From JAOAPY01 sp038237475 (GTDB lineage: Bacteria; Acidobacteriota; Blastocatellia; Pyrinomonadales; Pyrinomonadaceae): a stretch of 64,000 bases of DNA. The position numbers and the translations under genes were made by a program. The first letter of the stretch is position 1. Every line of letters starts with the position of its first letter. The DNA lies in assembly GCA_038237475.1 (NCBI GenBank), contig JBBRYS010000008.1, forward strand, positions 124,001 to 188,000, given 5' to 3'. Shown one piece after another: positions 42,576 through 52,388 of this stretch. The notes beneath the pieces were generated by a model. It made no database searches. It had not been told where the DNA came from and saw only the letters and a list, made by a program, of their open reading frames with translations.

Positions 42576-43665
42576 TGTCAGCAATTGTTGGTGCTGCAGA
42601 ACCGGCGGGCGCCGCCACGAGCTTGAAGTAAAGCTGTTCCACCTCACGAACGACCCTGGGCCATCCATGTTGTTGCGCAGTTATCTCGGCAGCGGCGCCG
42701 ACTCTTCGCAGCAAATCAAGCTCGCGCAGGCCTTGGCGGGTTGTTTCAACCCATTCGTCGAGCGGTATCACGAAACCGTCTTTCCCGGATGAAATCAGTT
42801 CACCAGCTCCGGCGCGATCGGAACTAAACACAGCCAGCCCGGATGCCATCGCTTCGAGCAGCACCATTCCGAAGGCATCATAAGTTGTCGGAAAGATGAA
42901 GGCATCAGCCGCGGCGTAGTAGCGCTCGAGTTCAGGAGTTGCCGGGACAAAGTGAACATTGCGGGCCGGCCAGTGATATTGCGTGGAAGCTGTGACGATC
43001 ACGAATTCAATCTCAGGCGCGGCGGCAGTAATTGCCTTCAGGTGGCTATGGGCCTTCGTCAGGTCACCTACATAAAGGGCCATTGTGGCATCAATAATGT
43101 TCAGTTCCCGGCGCGCCGGCTCGCGGTGCTGCGCACGCCTGGGAGTGCTGAAGCGATTAGTGTCCACACCGTGGGGAATCACGCTGATGGGATTGGGCAG
43201 CTTGTAGAACTCCTGCAACTCGCGCGCTACCTGTTGCGAAATAGCTATTATGTGTCCCTGGTAGCGACGATAAAAACGCGCTTCAGCAGCGGCCATTAAG
43301 CGCAGCGAAGTCTTAGTCTGCGTTGAGATATCTTTTAAGGAATTCAGATAAGCCGATAAACAAATGTGCGCGGTGACGACGTTTGGATCTCCGCCGCAGT
43401 ATCCCTGCATGTGTCGAATCTCAAACTCCGCCAGTTGCGGGCCCGCTGATCGCAAGCCGAGGGGGAAAGTGTGCACCGTGGCCAAAGCATTTGTCCGCCA
43501 GGCACGCACCGGCACAAAGTTCCAACGCGCTGTGGCCGGCCGCTCGCAAACATTGGCGAATACCGTGACTGCATGGCGGCTCGCAAGTTCGTCAGCCAGA
43601 ATCCTCGTGTAGAGGCTGTGACCCCCGCGTTCGTGAAGGTCATGGACGACTAAGGCGATCTTCAT
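42553..43665 (-). CDS. GT4-family glycosyltransferase
   Basis: About 370 residues from ATG 43665, which overlaps the stop of the preceding gene (ATGA); the frame runs on to 43809 without support. MKIALVVHDLHERGGHSLY opens the acceptor domain; ISVIPHGVDTNRF, ALYVGDLTKAHSHLK and TYDAFGMVLLEAMASGLAV follow in the donor domain. The substrate is unknown. Confidence 0.91.
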   Translation of the reverse strand: MKIALVVHDLHERGGHSLYTRILADELASRHAVTVFANVCERPATARWNFVPVRAWRTNALATVHTFPLGLRSAGPQLAEFEIRHMQGYCGGDPNVVTAHICLSAYLNSLKDISTQTKTSLRLMAAAEARFYRRYQGHIIAISQQVARELQEFYKLPNPISVIPHGVDTNRFSTPRRAQHREPARRELNIIDATMALYVGDLTKAHSHLKAITAAAPEIEFVIVTASTQYHWPARNVHFVPATPELERYYAAADAFIFPTTYDAFGMVLLEAMASGLAVFSSDRAGAGELISSGKDGFVIPLDEWVETTRQGLRELDLLRRVGAAAEITAQQHGWPRVVREVEQLYFKLVAAPAGSAAPTIADNGYRYQQ

Positions 43666-44972
43666 GCAGGGTGATTTTGTCGATGCCTGGCGGCGACGTG
43701 TTCGAAAACCTTGGTCAAAGCCGACAGGTGACTCTTGACGCTGAACTGTTCGGCTATTCTTACTGCGCCCTTTCGTAGCTGCGCATGTTTCATAGGATCG
43801 CACAGACAATTAATGATTGCCTCCGCCAAACCTGCAGAGGTGGGTGGATCGCCTGGCGCAAGAAAGCCGTTTTCACCCTCGATCAACCAGTCGGGAACTC
43901 CGCCAACTGAAAAGGCGGCTGCGGGTACACCTCGCAATCCAGCCTCAGGGCCAACCAGACCAAATGGCTCCGGCCAGAGACTAGGCACCACTTGAAGATC
44001 ACAACTATCCAGCAGGGTGTCCATTTGAGTGCGAGCAACCCAACCGGGAAAATCTATTTCCAACTGCGGGTTCTCAGTTTGTAGTCTCAGTGCCTGCTGC
44101 TGCCATGCCTGACGTTCGCGGCCATCGCCGGCAAATACGATCTGCAGCGGGCGATTGAGAACTGCGGCAACTCGCGGCAGGGAATCCAGAAAAATGTGAC
44201 CGCCCTTAAGAAATTCCATGCGGCCGGAAAACAGTAATCGTAATTTCGTTTTGACTCCTGCTGCGGGCTCTGCCTGCGACTCTTCGCGAGCCGGAATTTG
44301 ATCAGCACCCAATCCGATTTGACGAGCAGTCGGCTTGCCGCGGCGCGACGACAACGCATCACCATTGCGCTGTTGCACATAGTAGGGAAAATTGTAGGCG
44401 CTTTGCGGAGAAAGTCCATGCTTTATCAGTTCGGCCAGCATATGACTTGAGTGCGTTACGATGGCGTCGTACTCGTGCAACAGCTTTTGCCGGCTCGCCT
44501 GCAAATGGTAGAGCTTGAACATGGTGATGGGACTCCAGCCACCACAGCGATGCGGAAAATAGTGCAGCAGGCATTGCCAGCCAAAGCGACGATCGCACGG
44601 CTTCACAATCGGGTACTTGAAAGTTTTCGCGCCGCTGATGCAGGTCCCGTAATAATCGTGCGCAAAGAATACCGACGGAGCCACAAGCTGAGTCTTCGCC
44701 TCCAGCTTTGGATCCGAAAGGTTATGAGTGTAAGTAACGCTTGGCTGCCAATCCTTCAGGCCCTGCAGGGCGTTCTCAGCCCCGATTTTGGCAACACACC
44801 ACGACGGGGAGTCAGGGGGAAGAAATATTTGCTCGCGGTCTGCTGGCTCGTCGACTTCGCTCCAGAAAGCCAGCTCGTGTCCGGCCTTCGCCAGCTCCGG
44901 AATGACGGTGTTAAGGTATGTTTCCACGCCGCCGACCCGACGTCTATTCCAATTGATGACCGCGATGCGCAT
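43662..44972 (-). CDS. GT4-family glycosyltransferase
   Basis: A 436-residue GT-B enzyme: MRIAVINWNRRRVGGVETYL at the acceptor side, LLFSGRMEFLKGGHIFLDSL and SLWPEPFGLVGPEAGLRGVP at the donor side with both conserved glutamates. A low-similarity insert (about 205-230) contains many charged residues. The gene begins 8 bases after the preceding gene. Confidence 0.92.
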   Translation of the reverse strand: MRIAVINWNRRRVGGVETYLNTVIPELAKAGHELAFWSEVDEPADREQIFLPPDSPSWCVAKIGAENALQGLKDWQPSVTYTHNLSDPKLEAKTQLVAPSVFFAHDYYGTCISGAKTFKYPIVKPCDRRFGWQCLLHYFPHRCGGWSPITMFKLYHLQASRQKLLHEYDAIVTHSSHMLAELIKHGLSPQSAYNFPYYVQQRNGDALSSRRGKPTARQIGLGADQIPAREESQAEPAAGVKTKLRLLFSGRMEFLKGGHIFLDSLPRVAAVLNRPLQIVFAGDGRERQAWQQQALRLQTENPQLEIDFPGWVARTQMDTLLDSCDLQVVPSLWPEPFGLVGPEAGLRGVPAAAFSVGGVPDWLIEGENGFLAPGDPPTSAGLAEAIINCLCDPMKHAQLRKGAVRIAEQFSVKSHLSALTKVFEHVAARHRQNHPA

Positions 44973-44980
44973 TGTATCTC

Positions 44981-46162
44981 TTAAGAATTAGCGGTAGCTG
45001 CGGCATTAACCGCAGGGCCACGCAGAGTTGCAATCAATACTTCAATCGAAAAGCGTTCTTCATAGAGTGCTTTGGCAGCGAGACTCAGATCTCTTCGGCC
45101 TCCAACGTCCGGCAGTAGTCGCCGGGTCGCTTCCACGAGGCCTGTTACATTTTCGACAGGGACCAGGACCACAGCTTTGCTTTGGGACCACAATGGTTCC
45201 GTTAGTCGTCCGCTCGTAGTGACAATCGGCAGACCGTGGGAGAGCGCCGCCATTGCACTACCGCGTCGAGTGCTGACGCCATCGATGTAGGGCTGCAACA
45301 TCACATCGCACGCGCGCAGGTGCAGGGAGAGATCGATCGCACTCAGAGCGCCCGTAGCGAGCACGCAATGTTTCATCTCAGGGTACCTGCTGATAATTTC
45401 TTCGCGGGCCTGATCGCTGCCACGGCCCAGGAGTAACAGCACGTCCTTGCTGCCGTTGCCGATGAGCGGCGCCACGGTGGCCAGCAGCAGATTCGTGTTG
45501 GGCCGGTCATAAGTTGCGAAGTGACCGACGATGGAACCTTCGGCGGCGATATAGAGTGAACGAGCTGCCTCGATTGCCCCCGCGTCGTCAACAACCGGAA
45601 CATTGCTGACCACTGGTAGCCAGCTGAACACCTTCCTGCGTCCCAGGGCATAAGGCCGCCAGCGCTCTTCCCAGGCGGGTATCGTGATCCAAACACGACT
45701 GGCGGCGCTCAACAAAATTATAGTCATCAGGCGATGAACGAGAGCGACGAGGCTTTGCCGCCACGATCCACTGCCGAAATCAAGAAAAGGCTCGTGCACC
45801 ATCAGCTCAACCTGGTCGCCGCGACGCCTGGCTCTGCGCCACAACCACCAGCAGAAAGATAAGTTCATCGCATGGTGACCGTAACCATGAGGCACCCACT
45901 GCACCAGCAATCGTCGCGGCGCTTTGAACCGGTCGAGCAACTGCGAGACGCGCCGCAAGTCTGCACCAGAGAAGGAACCAAAATCTCGATGCACGGTAAC
46001 ACCATCCGCCTCAGATCGAACTTCCGCAGCCGCTGGACACCAGACGTGTACTTCATCACCGGCAGCGGCGAGGCTGTTGGCCACCAGCCGGGTGTAATCG
46101 CTGACGCCACCCGGCTGCGGCGGGTATTCGCTGGTAATTAAGTGCCAGAGAAGGGAATTCAT
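44981..46162 (-). CDS. GT4-family glycosyltransferase
   Basis: A 393-residue GT-B enzyme with TSEYPPQPGGVSDYTRLVAN at the N terminus, SIVGHFATYDRPNTN at the start of the donor domain and VSTRRGSAMAALSHGLPIV in place of the classic E-x7-E segment. The first glutamate is replaced, so it is a divergent member. It lies 30 bases after the FkbM-type methyltransferase gene. Confidence 0.9.
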   Translation of the reverse strand: MNSLLWHLITSEYPPQPGGVSDYTRLVANSLAAAGDEVHVWCPAAAEVRSEADGVTVHRDFGSFSGADLRRVSQLLDRFKAPRRLLVQWVPHGYGHHAMNLSFCWWLWRRARRRGDQVELMVHEPFLDFGSGSWRQSLVALVHRLMTIILLSAASRVWITIPAWEERWRPYALGRRKVFSWLPVVSNVPVVDDAGAIEAARSLYIAAEGSIVGHFATYDRPNTNLLLATVAPLIGNGSKDVLLLLGRGSDQAREEIISRYPEMKHCVLATGALSAIDLSLHLRACDVMLQPYIDGVSTRRGSAMAALSHGLPIVTTSGRLTEPLWSQSKAVVLVPVENVTGLVEATRRLLPDVGGRRDLSLAAKALYEERFSIEVLIATLRGPAVNAAATANS

Positions 46163-46192
46163 AAGCGGGTAACGTGGTTCATGAATGGTGAA

Positions 46193-47020
46193 TCAATCAA
46201 CATGCTCCAGATGGACCAGACCGTGCTCGGCCAGCGGATCGTTCTGTCCCATCAGAGGTACGGCTCGCAGTTTGAGTTCAGCCAGCAAGTCCTCGGCCTC
46301 GTTGCGCGTGGTGTTCGCTGAGCTCCAAACATCGGGGTGCATCTCGACGATAATCTCCATGCTTCTGCCGCGAGTATTAATCAGTTGACGCGCACCCTGG
46401 AGTGCGGCGATCTCGAAGCCTTCAATGTCGATGAACAGCCAGTCAGGCGCCACTCCCTCGGCAACGCAATAATCATCAAGCGTCACCACCGGCACGATAA
46501 TTTCTGAAACTCGATCAGCGATGCGTGGGTTTGCTTCACCAAGGCGGCTCATTCCGGCTACGTCAGCGGCGTAAAGAACAGCTTCGCCGTTGTTCGCACC
46601 TACTGCTGCCGGAACGATGGTGACCTGCTCTGTTAGTCCATTCATCTGCACGTGTCTTTCTAGTACGTCGCGAGCACCAGGATTGGGTTCAAAAGCCACC
46701 ACCCGGCCGCCCTCGCCAGACCAATATGAGAACTGCAGGACATAGACGCCGACATTCGCACCTACGTCGAGACAGACTGCTCCTGGTTTGACTCGCTGCT
46801 GCAGAAAAGCTGCGACCGCTGGGTCGTAATTCGAACCCATCCGATGACGGTAATGCGGGTCAATGCGATAAGTGACCCCGTTGATGGCCCAGCGAATACC
46901 ATTGCCGCCGCCGTAGGTTTCCAGCAGGGATTCATAGGCAGGACGCAGGCTGCGAACCAGCCACGATTCCCTCCCTAACAATCCAGCCGTCCGCCGAGCT
47001 GCTCCCTGAATCAGCTTCAA
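46193..47020 (-). CDS. FkbM-family methyltransferase
   Basis: A 275-residue SAM-dependent enzyme. Motif I is CLDVGANVGVYVLQFS; VVAFEPNPGARDVL gives the acidic residue that binds the ribose of SAM; DWLFIDIEGFEIAAL is the metal/substrate region. FkbM relatives O-methylate sugar hydroxyls. The start overlaps the previous glycosyltransferase gene by four bases. Confidence 0.92.
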   Translation of the reverse strand: MKLIQGAARRTAGLLGRESWLVRSLRPAYESLLETYGGGNGIRWAINGVTYRIDPHYRHRMGSNYDPAVAAFLQQRVKPGAVCLDVGANVGVYVLQFSYWSGEGGRVVAFEPNPGARDVLERHVQMNGLTEQVTIVPAAVGANNGEAVLYAADVAGMSRLGEANPRIADRVSEIIVPVVTLDDYCVAEGVAPDWLFIDIEGFEIAALQGARQLINTRGRSMEIIVEMHPDVWSSANTTRNEAEDLLAELKLRAVPLMGQNDPLAEHGLVHLEHVD

Positions 47021-48126
47021 GCCTGGTAGACCTCCAAACAGCGCTTAACAACTTGTGGCCAGGTAAATTTTTCCAGAACGCGACGGCGAGCGGCGTGGCC
47101 CATCGACTTCGCTTGTTCCGGATGATCGCGTAACCAGCGCAGCTTTTGATCCAGCGCTGCGTGATCGCCCGGTGGAACAACGAAACCTGTGACTCCATCT
47201 TCGACGACTTCCGGCATGCTTGCTACGTCGGTGCAGATTGCCGGGGTGCCACAGGCCATCCCTTCGAGCAGAGTCTGTCCCAGCAGTTCAGGTACTTTTG
47301 TTTCAGCGCCGTACATGGTTTTGTAAACACTCGGCAACACGACACAGAGTGCCCTGCGGTAAGCCTGCACGAGCTCCGCGTCATTACAGTCGTGGCGAAA
47401 AGTGACTTGCTTGCCGGCTGCCAGCGCTTTTAAGTCCGTAAGAAACTCCGGAGATCCGGGCTGACCAATTAAGGTAAGCGGCACGTCTGGCGCAACGGCG
47501 CTTACGAGATCATTGACACCTTTGTGGGGGAGCAGACGGCCCACGAAGAGCACGGTGCCATCGCGGCTGATCGTCTCATCAGGGGAGAATTTTGCTGTGT
47601 CCACACCGCCCAGGATGACGTGGGCCCACGGCTTGCCGGCCTGACCAAAAATCATCCGGCTGTACTCGCTGATGTGCAGGTGTCCCCGGTACCAGCGGTC
47701 GGTCGATACGTAAGCTGAGATATCCCAACCACCGCCGCCGAGATCGCTCACGAAAACGCGGCGGCCGGTCAACCTGCAGACCAGTGCGGCGAGGCTGCTG
47801 GCGAGGACGTGTTGCTGATGGCAGTGAACAATATCGGCCTGGCGCAGTTGCTGGATGAGCGAGAATGAGATCGGATTGGTGCGCTGGCCGCGAACGTACC
47901 AGGGATCGCCGATCACATGTATCTTTAGCTGGCCCAAACTCTCGAACCGCTCTCGCTCGCCAAAAGTGACCAGTGTGGTCGGCGCTGCTTCGGCCATGTG
48001 TCGTGCCAGTTCTAACGCGTAACGTTCGGCTCCTCCGACGACGCCATCGTCATGCCCGAAGAGCGCTGGGACGATGTGCAGCACTCGCCGCGGGTCTCCG
48101 CCATTTCGATTTCCATTCATTCGCAT
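47017..48126 (-). CDS. GT4-family glycosyltransferase
   Basis: About 369 residues from ATG 48126 (48120 is close behind); the frame extends to 48186 into the next gene. HIVPALFGHDDGVVGGAERY opens the acceptor domain; VLFVGRLLPHKGVNDLVSA and PELLGQTLLEGMACGTPAI are the donor motifs with both glutamates. The gene is 30 bases downstream of the TylF-like gene. Confidence 0.91.
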   Translation of the reverse strand: MRMNGNRNGGDPRRVLHIVPALFGHDDGVVGGAERYALELARHMAEAAPTTLVTFGERERFESLGQLKIHVIGDPWYVRGQRTNPISFSLIQQLRQADIVHCHQQHVLASSLAALVCRLTGRRVFVSDLGGGGWDISAYVSTDRWYRGHLHISEYSRMIFGQAGKPWAHVILGGVDTAKFSPDETISRDGTVLFVGRLLPHKGVNDLVSAVAPDVPLTLIGQPGSPEFLTDLKALAAGKQVTFRHDCNDAELVQAYRRALCVVLPSVYKTMYGAETKVPELLGQTLLEGMACGTPAICTDVASMPEVVEDGVTGFVVPPGDHAALDQKLRWLRDHPEQAKSMGHAARRRVLEKFTWPQVVKRCLEVYQA

Positions 48127-48155
48127 TGTCAGTGGCGGCGATTGGCGGGGAGTAA

Positions 48156-48977
48156 TCAGGAGGCGCGCCGCCAATAAACGGCACAACCGTCAATCGGCAG
48201 GATTTCGTCACTAATGCCGTGCTCTTTCCGATAGTCATTGACGGCTTGCTGGCAGCCTGCCAGGGCGTAGTCGTCAACAATCAAATAGCCGCCTACAGAT
48301 AGCTTTGGGTAAAGGGCGGACAGGGCATCAACCGTTGACTCATACATGTCACCGTCCAAACGGGCGACGGCAAGCTTCTCGATCGGTGCGCGGGGCAGGG
48401 TTTCAGAAAACCAGCCCTGCAGAAAGCAGACCTGCTCATCGAGCAGTCCGTATTTTTCAAAGTTGGCCTTGACCTGATCCAGCGAGACTGAAAGCAGCTT
48501 AAATGTATGGTGGGGATCGTCGGCATCAGCAGGATATTTTTCAGCGTTCGGAGGCGGGAGGCCGGCAAAGGAATCCGCCACCCAAACGCGCCGGTCCGCA
48601 ATATTGTAGGCTTTGAGAATGGCCCTCATGAAGATTGTCGCCCCGCCACGCCAGACCCCCGTCTCAATCAGGTCACCAGGTATGCCCTGCTGTATTACGT
48701 CTTCTACGCAGTGCTGCAAGTTTTCCAGCCGCCTGATTCCCATCATTGTGTGGGCCCCGGCGGGCCAACCTTCACCGCTAAGCCGCTCCTGCGGGTCATA
48801 GGGCCGATCCCAGACCAGCTTCATCCCGCGAGCCCCGAAGGCGGAAACGACTTTCCGCTTTAGTGGGTTCTGCGGTGCGACCGGCCATGCTTCGAGTTCT
48901 CCGTAGATCAGATTCAGCAGGCACTTTTTCATCAGGTCAAGATAGAGACCTGTACCAGTGGAATTTATCGTCGGCAT
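48156..48977 (-). CDS. TylF/macrocin O-methyltransferase-family enzyme
   Basis: A 273-residue protein of the TylF family: GDLIETGVWRGGATIFMRA is the SAM-binding motif, VWVADSFAGLPPP follows, and LDGDMYESTVDALSALYP contains the metal-binding aspartates. Members methylate sugar hydroxyls of macrolides and of bacterial glycans in an Mg-dependent manner. It is followed on the left by a glycosyltransferase and preceded by a gap of 113 bases, the largest in this operon. Confidence 0.92.
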   Translation of the reverse strand: MPTINSTGTGLYLDLMKKCLLNLIYGELEAWPVAPQNPLKRKVVSAFGARGMKLVWDRPYDPQERLSGEGWPAGAHTMMGIRRLENLQHCVEDVIQQGIPGDLIETGVWRGGATIFMRAILKAYNIADRRVWVADSFAGLPPPNAEKYPADADDPHHTFKLLSVSLDQVKANFEKYGLLDEQVCFLQGWFSETLPRAPIEKLAVARLDGDMYESTVDALSALYPKLSVGGYLIVDDYALAGCQQAVNDYRKEHGISDEILPIDGCAVYWRRAS

Positions 48978-49090
48978 TTTTTAGTTAGTTGAGAATCATC
49001 GTGCAGCCAGGCCGATCGGGTTCTTTGTCAGCCGGCTTGCCGTTGTTCGAAAGTTGCATCACCATGTACTGAAGCTGCAGGCGTCAGCCA

Positions 49091-49825
49091 TCACCAATAG
49101 AGAATTCCGATGCCATAGCCATCCTGGGCTGCATCTTCTATCAATTCTTCTGCTCTCTGGTGCGTGGCTTTGATCTCTTTCCAGAACTGCGGTACCCCGC
49201 CAACCCAACTGGTTGTTTCAATCCCATAACGCGTCTTGAAGTCCGGCACGATGTCATGGAACACAATAATGCCGCCACGTCTGACTAGGGGGCTGAACAA
49301 TTCAAAATCAGCCTTGATTCCTTCGTAGGTATGATCTCCATCGAGGTAGAGCATATCCAGCTGCCCGCCGGGTACACATGCGCGCACATCGCTGACTGTT
49401 TCCGGTTGATGAGAATCTCTTTGCAGACAGAAAATTTTCTGACCCGGCAGCGCAAACTTCTTCAGAGACGCTTTGCGAGTCTCGCTAAATATTAGGTCGA
49501 CAGTGATGATAACAGCGTCGCGGGGAGAACCATGCGCGAGCAAAAACGTGGTCCCACCTCCAGCCGCTCCAATCTCACAGACTGCTTTGGGTTGCAGCTC
49601 TCTGAGGATTTCCACCAGGCCGAGTATCTCAGTTCGTTTCTGCAGGGGACGGAAGAAATGTGAACTCCAAAGCGCATCCAGCCAAATCTGCGGATCGTTC
49701 GCCGTTTTTCGCAGAGAACTAAGACGGCGCGCGTGATGAACTGTCTTCAGGTAATGATAGCCGTCCAGAATCGAGCGCGGCGCGATCTTATATGTCACTT
49801 GTCTGAGAGATTGCTTGAAAGCCAT
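49091..49825 (-). CDS. Class I methyltransferase, CmcI/Methyltransf_24-like
   Basis: A 244-residue enzyme: VCEIGAAGGGTTFLLAHG is motif I, DMLYLDGDHTYEGIKADF contains the metal-binding aspartates and GGIIVFHDIVPD follows. This resembles the cephalosporin hydroxylase CmcI/Methyltransf_24 group. Likely a sugar O-methyltransferase. Its ATG overlaps the glycosyltransferase stop (TGATG). Confidence 0.89.
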   Translation of the reverse strand: MAFKQSLRQVTYKIAPRSILDGYHYLKTVHHARRLSSLRKTANDPQIWLDALWSSHFFRPLQKRTEILGLVEILRELQPKAVCEIGAAGGGTTFLLAHGSPRDAVIITVDLIFSETRKASLKKFALPGQKIFCLQRDSHQPETVSDVRACVPGGQLDMLYLDGDHTYEGIKADFELFSPLVRRGGIIVFHDIVPDFKTRYGIETTSWVGGVPQFWKEIKATHQRAEELIEDAAQDGYGIGILYW

Positions 49826-50856
49826 CAGTTGTTTATGCCTCGAAGTACCTGATCGTTCCCGGGGTTGCCGCTGGCAATATTGTCAGGTTGAGTTGCGTTT
49901 CTATATCTTTCCCACAGCAGTCCGGGCGATCGCTTCAATACCCACCAGAGACCTTTCAGTCGTAATAGAGTGTTTCCCTGGCGGTTTAGTACCGACCGCA
50001 AAGTATTCAACACCGCATAGCGACAAATAAACTCCGGCAGAATGCGCAGCGGAGCGTGGAGGAGGTATAGCATGAAGAAGTTTTTGATCTTATGAAACTC
50101 AATTTCGGGTGGGCTCGGACGTTCCGGTGGTTCGAAATGGTAGACCCTCGCCTGGGGAACCACTTCAAGTTTTTGGCCGGCTCGGGCGACCCTGATACTA
50201 AAGTCGACCGCTTCCGCGTACATGAAAAACTCGTCGCGGAATCCCCTGAGACTCTTCCACAAGTCGGCCCGAGCAAACATCGTCGCACCGTCGATGAAGT
50301 TGACCTCGAATGGATGCGAAAATTGCCCCACGTCGGTTTCGCCTGCGCCAAAAATTTTCATGCGATAGATGCCCCCCAACTCGAAACGACCGCCGGCCCA
50401 ACGAATGGTTCGAGCTGCCTTGTTGTAGATGACCGGAGCGATTAGGCCTGCCGAGGGCTCTTCGTGCATGTATTCCACAAAACTGCGAATGCAGTCCTGG
50501 TCCATGACAATGTCATCTTCAGTGAGACAAATGTAGGTTCCGGAACTGCTCGCGATACCTTTATTCATCCCGCCCGTGTAACCAAGATTGGTCCGATGCC
50601 TGATCAGCTTGACGTACTCATGCTCGCTGACGATCTGCGCGATCTCTTCGCTGGCGGGACTGGGGTTATCAACCACGATTATTTCGAGATTCTTATACGA
50701 CTGGCCCAACACGGCCGGCAGCGCCTCCCTTAAATAGGCAGGGCGGTTGTAACTCAACAAAACGACAGAAACCAGTGGCGTGATTGACGACAACGACGCC
50801 ACCGGTGATGCCTTGGTGTGTAGCTCCTGCGAGGTGGACATTTCGTTCGTTATCAA
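49825..50856 (-). CDS. GT2-family glycosyltransferase (rhamnosyltransferase-like)
   Basis: A 343-residue GT-A enzyme. VSVVLLSYNRPAYLREAL starts the nucleotide-binding region; the metal-binding DxD equivalent is EDDIVMD and GATMFARADLWKSLRGFRDE is the acceptor-side segment typical of rhamnosyltransferases (WbbL/RfbF type). It lacks transmembrane segments. It is the only GT2 member in this locus. A four-base overlap ties it to the flippase gene. Confidence 0.93.
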   Translation of the reverse strand: MITNEMSTSQELHTKASPVASLSSITPLVSVVLLSYNRPAYLREALPAVLGQSYKNLEIIVVDNPSPASEEIAQIVSEHEYVKLIRHRTNLGYTGGMNKGIASSSGTYICLTEDDIVMDQDCIRSFVEYMHEEPSAGLIAPVIYNKAARTIRWAGGRFELGGIYRMKIFGAGETDVGQFSHPFEVNFIDGATMFARADLWKSLRGFRDEFFMYAEAVDFSIRVARAGQKLEVVPQARVYHFEPPERPSPPEIEFHKIKNFFMLYLLHAPLRILPEFICRYAVLNTLRSVLNRQGNTLLRLKGLWWVLKRSPGLLWERYRNATQPDNIASGNPGNDQVLRGINN

Positions 50857-52388
50857 ACCGAGGTTCCCGGCCGCAGGGCGCGCATCATTCTGGCACCCAA
50901 CGGAAATAGATGCGGTCGCACGTAAATGCCCAAAGGATGGCGGAGCGTCAGCGGAAACATCACCAACAAATAGACCAGCCCACTACCGGCGACTGATCCC
51001 ACCAGCAGCGGTACGGTGTTTGGCGACCAGACTCTGGCCAGGGCTCCAGCGCCTACCATAAGCACCAGAAAGCGAACGAACCAGGGAGCCAGGGGCATTA
51101 CTAATTTCCACACGGTCATGTCGCTTTCGCGCGCCAGTGCAGCGAGATTCGCCGGCAAACTGACAAAGCATACTCCCACCATCATTCCCAGTGGTGCGCC
51201 AACCAAACCGTACAGCCACACGAATAGCGCGACCGCGCCGATGCTCAGCACGCCGTCGGCCAGGGCCGTGATGCACAGGCGCCGTTCATAACCGAAAGAG
51301 AAAATTGTGTAACCAATGGTTAGGTTCCAATGCCGGATCAGCATGCTTAACAGCAGCAGCGCTGTCAGCCAGAACCCGCCATACTGTGCTCGGCCCACCC
51401 AGAGCTCTACGAAACCCTGATTGACTATCAACACGATGCAGACGACGGCGCCGCTCAGCAACAGGGTTGCCTGTCCCAGTGCGATGCAGACCTGGGCCAG
51501 GCGCTCACGCGATTCGCCGGTTCGCATCTGGCTCAACGCGGGACTGGCGGCGGCCATTAACATTTGGGGCTGCGTCGACAACACGCTAATCAATTTGCCG
51601 GAGCAGACATACGGCACCACCGCCGCTGGTCCAAAGAATTTTACGATTATCAGAATTTCGGTACCGTTCAGAAGTACCTGTGCGATCTGATTCAGGCTGA
51701 CCCAAAAACCGCTCGTGAGCCGGACCCGTGTTACAGACCATGGCAGCCGCGGCAAACTCTTAGGCAGCGCCGCTGGGAATCGCTGCTGCAGGCGATACCA
51801 ACTCGCGCCCGATTTAATAAGTTGAGCCACTATCCAGCCGAGGGCCAGTGCATACAAGCCCCAGCCTGCCAGTACCAGCGCGACTGTGACGGCACTGCTG
51901 ATTAGAAAAGAAATGATGTTTAGACGGCCGAGGAACGCCAGGTCCTGCAGCCCTAACAGCACCGCAGCGAAGATGCGCAGCGGAAACGTCAACACGAACG
52001 CGAGTAGTACCAGGCCCAACGGATGACGTAACCCTTCCCAGTTACTGGGAACCGTGAACCAGGCGATGAGGGCCGCCAGCGAGACGAGCGGCATTTGCCA
52101 CAACAACAGACGTAGAGTCTGTCCGATGAGAAGAGGTAAATCGTCTGACTCTTCAATGTTGGCGCGACCGGTGGCAAAGGCCGTCTCTCGAGGTAACAAG
52201 GCCACTACACCCAAATCCAGCAAAGCCAGATAAAACATCAACTGCGTGCCCACCAACCAGAGCCCGTAGTCATGCTGTCCTACCCGAAAGAGTAAAAATG
52301 GGGTTAGCCACAGGCCCACCAGTGTGGTCAGGAATTGGCCCACGTAACCCAGACTGAGTCCGCCGACGAAGCGGCTGGTGCGACTCAT
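50853..52388 (-). CDS. Wzx-type polysaccharide flippase (MATE/MVF superfamily)
   Basis: A 511-residue membrane protein with about twelve to fourteen transmembrane segments distributed along its whole length, as in Wzx/RfbX transporters. The opening GGLSLGYVGQFLTTLVGLW is like other flippases of this group. It would move the undecaprenyl-linked repeat unit across the inner membrane for polymerisation. Overlaps of four bases with both neighbours. Confidence 0.92.
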   Translation of the reverse strand: MSRTSRFVGGLSLGYVGQFLTTLVGLWLTPFLLFRVGQHDYGLWLVGTQLMFYLALLDLGVVALLPRETAFATGRANIEESDDLPLLIGQTLRLLLWQMPLVSLAALIAWFTVPSNWEGLRHPLGLVLLAFVLTFPLRIFAAVLLGLQDLAFLGRLNIISFLISSAVTVALVLAGWGLYALALGWIVAQLIKSGASWYRLQQRFPAALPKSLPRLPWSVTRVRLTSGFWVSLNQIAQVLLNGTEILIIVKFFGPAAVVPYVCSGKLISVLSTQPQMLMAAASPALSQMRTGESRERLAQVCIALGQATLLLSGAVVCIVLIVNQGFVELWVGRAQYGGFWLTALLLLSMLIRHWNLTIGYTIFSFGYERRLCITALADGVLSIGAVALFVWLYGLVGAPLGMMVGVCFVSLPANLAALARESDMTVWKLVMPLAPWFVRFLVLMVGAGALARVWSPNTVPLLVGSVAGSGLVYLLVMFPLTLRHPLGIYVRPHLFPLGARMMRALRPGTSV